A stretch of 52,597 nucleotides of DNA from NCBI GenBank assembly GCA_037382465.1, contig JARRPX010000006.1, positions 1 to 52,597 of the forward strand, written 5' to 3'. The DNA comes from Anaerolineales bacterium. Its GTDB lineage: Bacteria; Chloroflexota; Anaerolineae; Anaerolineales; E44-bin32. A model generated the notes under the pieces. That model was not told the origin of the DNA and searched no databases. It was given only the letters and a program-made list of their open reading frames with translations. The position numbers and the translations under genes were made by a program. Of this stretch, positions 9,743-17,100 are shown piece by piece (positions within the stretch are counted from its first letter, which is position 1; every line of letters starts with the position of its first letter).

Positions 9743-11239
9743 CTAACCTCCGGGTGTTGGCATCGGCTCGAGCAGATCATCTTCGGGAAAGAGGTCCTCA
9801 GGTAGTGGCTCATCGAAGTCGAAATCGAAATCGTATTCGTCGAACCCGAAATCATACCCCGTGGCCTCTCCAGCCTTGCACAGGCCGACATTCTCCCACA
9901 CCATACAGCCGTCGAGCTCGCCGGTTTCAAGCACAGTCGCAATTTCGAGGACATCGTCCATGCTTGCTGCAAGCAGGAAGAGATTCGTATGTTCATCGTC
10001 ATGAACGAGAAGCACGAGGCCGATTCCACCGGGATCGATTTCCCCGAAGTGCGGAACGGTCAGGGTGGCGAAGCTGTCGACCGGCAGTTCCAGATCGTCA
10101 ATGGAATCGAGCGGCTCGAGGTACTTGGATTGCGAATCATACGGCGCCAGCACGATCAAATCCGAATCCTTGTCGGGGTCATCCGTGAAGACGAGATCCT
10201 GGCCGCGTGCATGGAACGAGTCCTGCATGGCGGTGATGCTTTCCAGATTATCGGCAGTGAGATCGAAGTCGTCGCTTCTCAAGAGTGAAATGGATTTCTG
10301 GAAGATAAACGGATAATCTGTCAGATCGGAGCTTCTTTCTCCGCCGAGCAGGAAATCGATCAGACGATCGATGAAGATCGGGTTGTCCGCAACTTGATCG
10401 TAGGGCGGAGTAAGGAATGAAAGGTCACCGATGGCGACGACGCCGCCGTCCAGACTGCGTACTGCGACGGTCAACTCCGTGTCAGCGTCCGCCTGCGACG
10501 AGCGAGTTTGCTCGTCACCCGTGATCAAATTCAGGCCGCTGTCGGTGTGAATGGAACGCGCGCCGTAAAAAACCAACTCAGAAAGATCTTCTGTAAGCGC
10601 ATCTTCGGCGAATTGACGGAAGAAGACGTGCCGGAAGTTGCCTTCATTTTCAACCAGATTGTAAAGGAAGTCGTTTGCATAAGAGATGTCGAACGGTGCG
10701 AGAAGGCTGTCCGCGATGAGGGCTTCCGACAGGTAGCTTTCTGAGAAATACTCGTAGTAATAATCGTAGAGATTCCGGGTCGGATCGCTGATCACCAGGA
10801 GGCGGCCGCCGCGTGCGACGAATCGCTCGACGAGCTGCACCGTGGTTGGTGAAAAACTGGCTTGTGGCGCCAGCACGACGTATGCGCTGGCGTATTTCAA
10901 ACGTTCTGCCAGCGGCAGCTCCCCGGGTTCGTACGTATCTCGAACGAATTCAATACTGGCTCCACGGAGGGTAAGTTCTTCGAGAAACGCGTCGAGTTCA
11001 GCGAAGTCGAATTGGTTGTTGTGATTACAATCGAGTAGAACGACACGTTGGGCGGGTTCGATCTCCTCCTCGGGTGATTGCTCGGAATTCGTTGGCGGAA
11101 TCGGCATGGTAAATGAGGTGTAGTCGGGTGTATCCAGCATCGACGGGGAGCGATACCAGCCTCGATAGAACCACAATCCCCTGGCCAAAATCGGCAGGAG
11201 GAAAATTCCGACAGCGACATAGATGCGGTAGCGTTTCAT
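9743..11239 (-). CDS. membrane-anchored DUF4350-like protein
   Basis: A 498-residue protein with one N-terminal membrane anchor (about residues 5-25) and an extracytoplasmic region. The segment VVLLDCNHNNQFDFAELDAFLEELTLRGASIEFV, followed by YVVLAPQASFSPTTVQLVERFVARGGRLLVISDP and GGVVAIGDLSFLTPPY, looks like the GATase-like fold of DUF4350/GldG-type proteins. The C-terminus is very acidic (a run of Asp/Phe/Glu, then a Pro-rich tail). Its ATG overlaps the stop of the S49 peptidase gene (ATGA), so the two are translationally coupled. Substrate unknown. Confidence 0.7.
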   Translation of the reverse strand: MKRYRIYVAVGIFLLPILARGLWFYRGWYRSPSMLDTPDYTSFTMPIPPTNSEQSPEEEIEPAQRVVLLDCNHNNQFDFAELDAFLEELTLRGASIEFVRDTYEPGELPLAERLKYASAYVVLAPQASFSPTTVQLVERFVARGGRLLVISDPTRNLYDYYYEYFSESYLSEALIADSLLAPFDISYANDFLYNLVENEGNFRHVFFRQFAEDALTEDLSELVFYGARSIHTDSGLNLITGDEQTRSSQADADTELTVAVRSLDGGVVAIGDLSFLTPPYDQVADNPIFIDRLIDFLLGGERSSDLTDYPFIFQKSISLLRSDDFDLTADNLESITAMQDSFHARGQDLVFTDDPDKDSDLIVLAPYDSQSKYLEPLDSIDDLELPVDSFATLTVPHFGEIDPGGIGLVLLVHDDEHTNLFLLAASMDDVLEIATVLETGELDGCMVWENVGLCKAGEATGYDFGFDEYDFDFDFDEPLPEDLFPEDDLLEPMPTPGG

Positions 11240-12096
11240 GGCAGCCTCCTTGCGGAGGGTGGAACGTAGAGTAGGTAGATCCCCGCTTTTTTGGGTAAAG
11301 GCGTGGTAACGCCTTCCTCAGTCTCTGAGAAAAAACCGAAGTCGTACGAAACAGGATAATCGATTCTGTCCAGCAGTTCGACGGCTTCGTAATGCCAGAT
11401 TTTGGCCAGGCGGGCGGTGCGATCGAGGGCTTCACTGAAAGAACTCAGGCCGTCGATCAGCCCATACTGCAGTGCTTCGCTCGCCATCCAGGTCCGTCCG
11501 CTGAGCAAACCTTCGATGTCGAGTTTCAAGCGTTCGCCGCGGCCTAAAACCACGGCCTGGAAAAAACCCTGCTTGATGACGTCGATTTCACGCAGCGTTG
11601 TATCGCGCCCGGTACCGGTCATTTTATAGGGTCCGGTGGTAACGATGTCTTCGATGATGAACGGATCTTCCGGAAGCGTCACGATGACGCCCACGTTGCC
11701 GATAACGGAGGACGGTCCGGAGTAGATCTCGTTCGCTGCGGTGGAAAGGTAATAGCCGCCGCTTGCGGCCATGCCCTGGACGTAAACGACAACGGGTTTT
11801 CGCGCCTGCAAACGGATCAGTTCCAGGTAGACCGCTTCCGTATCGACGACCGTGCCGCCCGGTGTGTTGAGTACCAGAAGGACGGCGCGAATTTGCGCAT
11901 CCTCCCGGGCATGTTCGATTTGCTGGATCAGTGCGTCCGCGCTTTCGAAGTAGATGGCGTCGTTCAAGCGGATTATTCCGATCTGGGGACGGGGAACGAC
12001 GAACGAAAATGCGCTTCCAACGAGCAAGGGCAGTATCAGGAAGAGCAGAATGGTACGCGGGTTTTTCCAATATTCATGAGCCGCTGCATCGTTCAT
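11236..12096 (-). CDS. sppA: S49-family signal peptide peptidase-like protease
   Basis: Membrane serine protease related to SppA (286 residues). ATG 12096 has GGAGG 9 nt upstream. There is one N-terminal membrane segment (about 17-34), then the SppA fold: LVLNTPGGTVVDTEAVYLEL and the serine nucleophile in GMAASGGYYLSTAAN. The usual catalytic Lys about 50 residues later is not clear; the local sequence TLREIDVIKQGFF places Arg or a shifted Lys near the expected spot. SGRTWMASEALQYGLIDG is the usual oligomer-interface motif. Likely role: cleavage of membrane or signal peptides; activity is uncertain. Confidence 0.82.
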   Translation of the reverse strand: MNDAAAHEYWKNPRTILLFLILPLLVGSAFSFVVPRPQIGIIRLNDAIYFESADALIQQIEHAREDAQIRAVLLVLNTPGGTVVDTEAVYLELIRLQARKPVVVYVQGMAASGGYYLSTAANEIYSGPSSVIGNVGVIVTLPEDPFIIEDIVTTGPYKMTGTGRDTTLREIDVIKQGFFQAVVLGRGERLKLDIEGLLSGRTWMASEALQYGLIDGLSSFSEALDRTARLAKIWHYEAVELLDRIDYPVSYDFGFFSETEEGVTTPLPKKAGIYLLYVPPSARRLP

Positions 12097-12226
12097 ATTG
12101 ACTTTCCTCCCGTTCAATTCCTGAATCGATACATCGAGCAGTTGAGGTTCAATGCCAATGCTATATCATTTTCTTGATGTTGGAAAGACGCTCTGGCTGG
12201 TACGAGTGCAGCAAAGCGGAAATCGG

Positions 12227-12269
12227 CCGATGCACCCCGCGCTTGATGCTCCTGCGCGGGGTGTATCGG
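12227..12269 (-). terminator. strong hairpin after trpB2
   Basis: A 16-nt arm beginning CCGATGCACC (12227-12242) pairs, with one mismatch or wobble, with 12254-12269. It begins 13 nt after the trpB2 stop. No clear U-tract follows on the minus strand, so it may be a factor-aided terminator or 3'-end stabiliser. Confidence 0.5.
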
Positions 12270-12281
12270 TTGTATTTGCGG

Positions 12282-13655
12282 TTATTCTTCGAATTCGACC
12301 TGGGGAAGATCTTTCATCGCTTCTTCGATCTTCTCCATGGGATAATCGTAGTCTTGGAGTTGATTGTGAAGATAGGCGTCGTTTGCAGCAAGATCCAGAA
12401 GTCCATGGCCGGAGAGGTTGAAAGCGATCACGCGCTCGGTGCCCTCTTCCTTGCAGCGTAACGCTTCCTCGACGGCCACGCGTACGGCGTGCGCCGACTC
12501 GGGAGCGGGAACGATACCTTCCGCCCGGGCAAACTGCACACCGGTTTCGAATGTGCAAATCTGATCGATGGCGACGGCGTCGATGTCACCATGGGCGTGC
12601 AGTGCACAGATGTGGGGCGCCATTCCATGATAGCGCAGCCCACCGGCATGGATACCCGGCGGCACGAAGGAATGGCCGAGGGTGTGCATTTTGACGATGG
12701 GGGCCATTTTGGCCGAATCGCCGTAGTCGAAGGTATAGAGTCCCTTGGTGAGTGTGGGACAGGCTTTTGGCTCGACGGCGATGAAGCGTGTATCCTTGCC
12801 GTTCTCGAATTTTTCGTGCAGGAAGGGGAATGCGAATCCTGCATAGTTGCTACCGCCGCCAACGCAGCCGATCACCACGTCCGGATATTCGCCCGCCATT
12901 TCGAACTGCTTCAAGGCCTCCAATCCGATCACCGATTGGTGCATGAGCACGGGGCCGAGAACCGAGCCCAGGGAGTATTTGTATTTGCCTTCCGAAGCGA
13001 CGGCCGCTTCGACCGCCTCCGATATGGCGATTCCCAACGAGCCCCTGCTTTCGGGATCTTCCGCCAGAATCGATTTGCCGAACTTCGTCTTTTCCGACGG
13101 ACTGGGTGTTACGTTGGCGCCGTAGGTCTCCATGATGATGCGGCGATAGGGTTTTTGATCGTAAGAGACTCGAACCATGTATACTTCACAGTCCAGGTCG
13201 AACATATTGCAGGCCAACGAGAGGGCGGTTCCCCATTGTCCGGCGCCCGTTTCAGTAGTAAACCCTTTCACACCTTCCTCTTTGGCATAAAAGGCCTGTG
13301 CTATGGCGGTATTGAGCTTGTGTGATCCGACCGGGCAAACCCCTTCATATTTATAGTAAATGTGCGCCGGCGTATCCAGCACCTTCTCCAACCGCCGGGC
13401 GCGGATGAGCGGCGTCGGCCGCCAGAGTTTATAGATTTCACGCACGGGCTCCGGAATCTCGATGTAGCGCTCCATACTCACCGCCTCACCGATGAAGCGC
13501 ATGGGGAACAGCACCGACAGAAATTCAGGCGTGACGGGTTCTTTGGTCACGGGGTGAAGCACCGGGCCTGGCGACAGCGGCATGTCCGGGTTGATGTTGT
13601 ACCATTCCTTGGGGATATCGTTGTCCGTAAGTACAAATTTCGTAGACTCACTCAT
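12282..13655 (-). CDS. trpB2: tryptophan synthase beta chain, TrpB2 type
   Basis: PLP enzyme joining indole (or a related acceptor) with serine to give tryptophan. The 457 residues, longer than the usual 400, and the N-terminus (IPKEWYNINPDMP) identify the TrpB2 group. The PLP Lys is Lys113 in GSHKLNTAIAQ; the phosphate-binding glycine loop is VGCVGGGSNYAGFAFPF; TPLIRARRLE is typical. ATG 13655 has GGAG about 10 nt upstream. There is no trpA or other trp gene beside it, as is common for trpB2, so it may salvage indole. It is controlled by a Trp-specific T-box. Confidence 0.94.
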   Translation of the reverse strand: MSESTKFVLTDNDIPKEWYNINPDMPLSPGPVLHPVTKEPVTPEFLSVLFPMRFIGEAVSMERYIEIPEPVREIYKLWRPTPLIRARRLEKVLDTPAHIYYKYEGVCPVGSHKLNTAIAQAFYAKEEGVKGFTTETGAGQWGTALSLACNMFDLDCEVYMVRVSYDQKPYRRIIMETYGANVTPSPSEKTKFGKSILAEDPESRGSLGIAISEAVEAAVASEGKYKYSLGSVLGPVLMHQSVIGLEALKQFEMAGEYPDVVIGCVGGGSNYAGFAFPFLHEKFENGKDTRFIAVEPKACPTLTKGLYTFDYGDSAKMAPIVKMHTLGHSFVPPGIHAGGLRYHGMAPHICALHAHGDIDAVAIDQICTFETGVQFARAEGIVPAPESAHAVRVAVEEALRCKEEGTERVIAFNLSGHGLLDLAANDAYLHNQLQDYDYPMEKIEEAMKDLPQVEFEE

Positions 13656-13762
13656 CTCGTTTTCTCCTCGTAGTTGATTAGCATTCGAAAAGATCGTCAG
13701 GAACCGGTTTGTGCGCGATAGTTCTCCTCCGGGTTTGATCTCCCCTGGGACATCGATCAACT

Positions 13763-13793
13763 AAAAAACGCTCATCCCCGATGGGGACGAGCG
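13763..13793 (-). terminator. T-box-controlled intrinsic terminator
   Basis: On the minus strand, CGCTCGTCCCC and GGGGATGAGCG form the stem and TTTTTT follows directly, about 107 nt before the trpB2 start. The T-box sequence at 13804-13817 is next to it, as needed for the terminator/antiterminator switch. Confidence 0.9.
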
Positions 13794-14082
13794 TAAGCTT
13801 GCCCGCGGTACCACCCCGCTTAGGCTGGCATCAGGGACAAAAAAACCGCCGGTGGTGCGACGGTTTTTGTGAGCCAGCCTCACTCATTTCGGACATCTCA
13901 ATCGATATCCTTTGCCCAGATAACGGTGGCAGCGCCGGCGCGGGTTACTTGGAATTCCTTTCACCCTGCAGCTCCGAGGTCCATTCCATGCCGGCCAACG
14001 TGCGGTTTCTCAACGCTTCCCGCTCTCTGTATCGTCGCGCCGGCGTGTACTTGTCCTCTTCACAGCCTTTACTTGATTCGTT
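13763..14082 (-). promoter_or_regulatory. T-box riboswitch leader, tryptophan-specific
   Basis: The leader of trpB2. Read on the minus strand it shows the stem I AGTA (14048-14051) and AGAGAG (14023-14028) elements, the lower stem CGCCGG/CCGGC arms that enclose a specifier loop GGAATGGACC with the codon TGG (Trp) at 13981-13983, a large stem III (outer arms GGCTGGC/GCCAGCC), the conserved T-box GGGGTGGTACCGCG (13804-13817), and the terminator hairpin at 13763-13793. Uncharged tRNA-Trp would stabilise the antiterminator and permit trpB2 transcription. The variable base of the TGGN bulge is T, which would pair with A73 or by wobble with G73 of tRNA-Trp. Confidence 0.92.
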
Positions 14083-14088
14083 TGCAAA

Positions 14089-14117
14089 ATTATAGAGTTT
14101 AGAAACGCGCTTGTCAA
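14089..14117 (-). promoter_or_regulatory. consensus sigma70 promoter of the T-box/trpB2 transcript
   Basis: TTGACA (14112-14117) and TATAAT (14089-14094), both perfect on the minus strand, are separated by exactly 17 nt. The -35 box overlaps the stop codon of the macroglobulin gene (14114-14116). The predicted start is near 14082, just before the T-box stem I. Confidence 0.88.
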
Positions 14118-17100
14118 CAAACTGCGTTCTTGAGCAACCTTCTTTCCCTTTCAACATGAAAGCCCGGCGTCCATTTTTGCCCGAAGATCGTCGGCGGTTG
14201 GACGTATCTGACGTTGTTTCTTCTCGTCGCCACCTCCACTCGATTGTCGACAGGCGTCAGTTCGACGTGCGCGCTCTCCTTCACCGAAAGGAATTGCAGC
14301 GTGTCGCTCGCGGAACGTCCCCAGTTGGCAAGGTTGTACATTTCGTAGGCTTCGGCTGGCAAGGCGAGGAACGTTCCTTCCTGCATGACGCGGCTGTAGT
14401 AGCTGAATTGGTGCCGCCCTTGTTTCAACTCGGTGACGAAGAAACTGACCCGGTCCTTGTGGATTTCCTTGTAGTTGTAGCCGAGGTTTTTCCATGAGTA
14501 TTGGGCGTTTCCGTAGTAATCGACGACGTGGCTGGTTGTATTCAAGCCTTCGTTCAACGCTTCCAATCCGCCGGGTAATTTGTCTTCGATGATGACGTAG
14601 GAGCTGGCTTCCGGGACGTCGACGTTGAGTATCACCTGCACCACATCTCCCACCGCCGCAGCTTCTATGGGTTTGCTGGAGCCGAAGATGCGATAGTCCC
14701 GTGTTATTTCGATGCTGCCGGCCGCTTCGACATGGGTCGTGGATAGATACAACTGTGTGGAGACGACGAAATACAAACGATCTGCGTCGGCATTGTAGAT
14801 TTTGAGTCGGTTGATCCCGGATTTCAATTGACTCCTCCTGACATCGATAGACTGCATGGGATGGTCTGCCGTCAGCGTCCCTTCCTGGATGGTTTCACCA
14901 TCGAGTTCGACTTGATAATAAGTCTCTCCTTCAGCTTTCTGAGTCGCAAGCAGATAATCACTGAGCGCCAAGAGCGTAAAGGACGTCTCGTTGGTCGTGC
15001 CCCAGCCCTGGGTCTTCCGTTGCGACATGAGCCAGCGTACGATTTCGGGGATCAATTCATTGTCCGGATCGAGCCGGGTGAAAGCGGATAGTGCCAACGC
15101 CGTTGAACGTGTCGTGGAGGACATCGTTTTCTTGTAGTAATGACCGTCGAGCTGCGGAGACGGCCAGTAGGCGCCCGAAACGCCAAGCAGGGCGGAATCT
15201 TCCAGGAAACCCAGGATTTCGCCGGCGGCCTCGGAAGCATCGAGTTCGTCCAACGCAATAGCCAGGGCGGCCTGACTGAAAGTGTCCAGCTTGATCCAGT
15301 ATTCGTACAGGGTGAGCGTGGCGTCGCGATCGCCGTGGCCTGCGGTTGCCATGCTGAAGAGCGCGAAGGCTTTCGTCCTCGGGTCCATGGTTGCCAGGTT
15401 TTCCTGCAGCCAGTCCACGCCTCGAAGGATGGCGGCTTTATCGACTGCATAACCGGCCTCGGCGGTTGTTGCCAATCCGAACACGACCCATGCTGTCTGG
15501 TAATCGTGAGTCTGGTCGTCGTACCACCAGCCCCATCCACCGTCCTGATGCTGCATCGCATACAGCATTTGGAGGCCGGCCGTAATTTTGGGCTCGAGAT
15601 TGAGGAGACTGGCTTGATCTGTGCTGCCCAGTTGAAAGAGGGCTCTACCGACGACCGCGTTGGGAAGCGCCTTGCTCATGATCTGTTCCACACAGCCGTA
15701 CGGATAGCCGGTCAGATACTCGAGCCCGGATAGTACGTTTCCATCTATCGATCTGCTTAGTTCGATGTGTACGCTGCTTTGATCGAGCGCATCCGGCGGC
15801 AGGAAAATGACGGTATCGTATTCGTCCTCGATGCTCCCAACCTGCGTGGTCACTTCCGGAACGGCCAACGGTTGGATCGTCAATGTTTGCTGGACGAAAT
15901 CGGCGACGCCGTCCCCTTCGGCGCTGATGGTGACCTGCGCATCGCCGGCTTCGGCGGCAGTCGCTGCCCAGCCGATGGTGACGGACTCGCCGGCCGGGAC
16001 CATGCGAGTTACCAATGCGGGATCCGTGATTTCGAGAAGGTCGCTGCTGATTTTGATGGCCATGGACTGCTGGGATTCGCTGTAGTTATGAACGAGAGCA
16101 GTCAGTGTAAATTGATCTCCACTCGTTAAGCTGCCGGGAAGGATGGGCCGCACCACGACCGCTCGATGCGTGATGATGCTTGCAGTCGTTTCGCCGACGA
16201 GTGAGTTGGTGGTCACGGCGCGTGCAGTCAGACGCCAGGTCGTGAGGTTGTCCGGCAGAGGCACCGTCAGCGTCAGTTCGCCCTGGCTGTCGGTCGTCAG
16301 GGTGGGGAACCAGGCCGCCGTGTCCTTGAATGCCGAGCGTGGGCTGCCGGGGGAGACACCGCCGTCACCACCACCGCCGCCGCGGCCGGGCGAGTAGATC
16401 TCGCGCCAGGGGGACATCGAATCGAACGTATGCACATCGAGTTCTCGAGGCCCGTAAAATGCTTCCGTGATCGGATCGACGAGGACCTCACTGAGTGCGT
16501 AAATTCCTTCGTCCACGAGTGCAAGTGAAACCTCTGCACGGACCGGCTTTCCCTGGCTGTCTGTGACGCGTATCGTTATATTGGCGTCCTCTCCTGGCTG
16601 GTACGCCTCCCGATCCGTTTCGATTTCGAGGTCCAGATAACCGTCCGTCGAGTCGATATGCAGTTCGATCGTATCGAAATGCAGGCGGCTTTCCGGTTTG
16701 TTGGAGAACTCGTACTCGCTCAGAGCCGTGGATTCAGGCTGCCAGGCGTTGATGGTTACGAAGACGTTGGGCGCGTCGCTGGCGAGAATGGGAACCTGAA
16801 CTTGCGTGATCGGAGATGTCAGTTCGACTTCCTGCGCCCGATGAACCTTTCCTCGCTCGATGGTCAAAATCGCAGGTCCGTCGAACGAGGATTGGATAAA
16901 GAGATTGGCGGTTTGGTAAGGAGAATAGCTGTCTTGTTCGGCCCATAACGTCAACTCATCCGAGGCGTTGAAATTCATCCAGGGATAGTCGAAATCATAG
17001 ATGCCGATCCAGCGTGTAGTCGATATGTCGATGCCGCGCGCGTCCTGGGCGCTGAGTGTCAATTTGTAATGGCCGTTCTCATTCAACGTCAACGGAAGGT

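Noticed and set aside
11010-11035. EF-hand-like motif DCNHNNQFDFAELD in the DUF4350-like protein
   Set aside because: The stretch matches the first strand and turn of DUF4350-type proteins; the spacing of acidic residues is not a full EF-hand loop.
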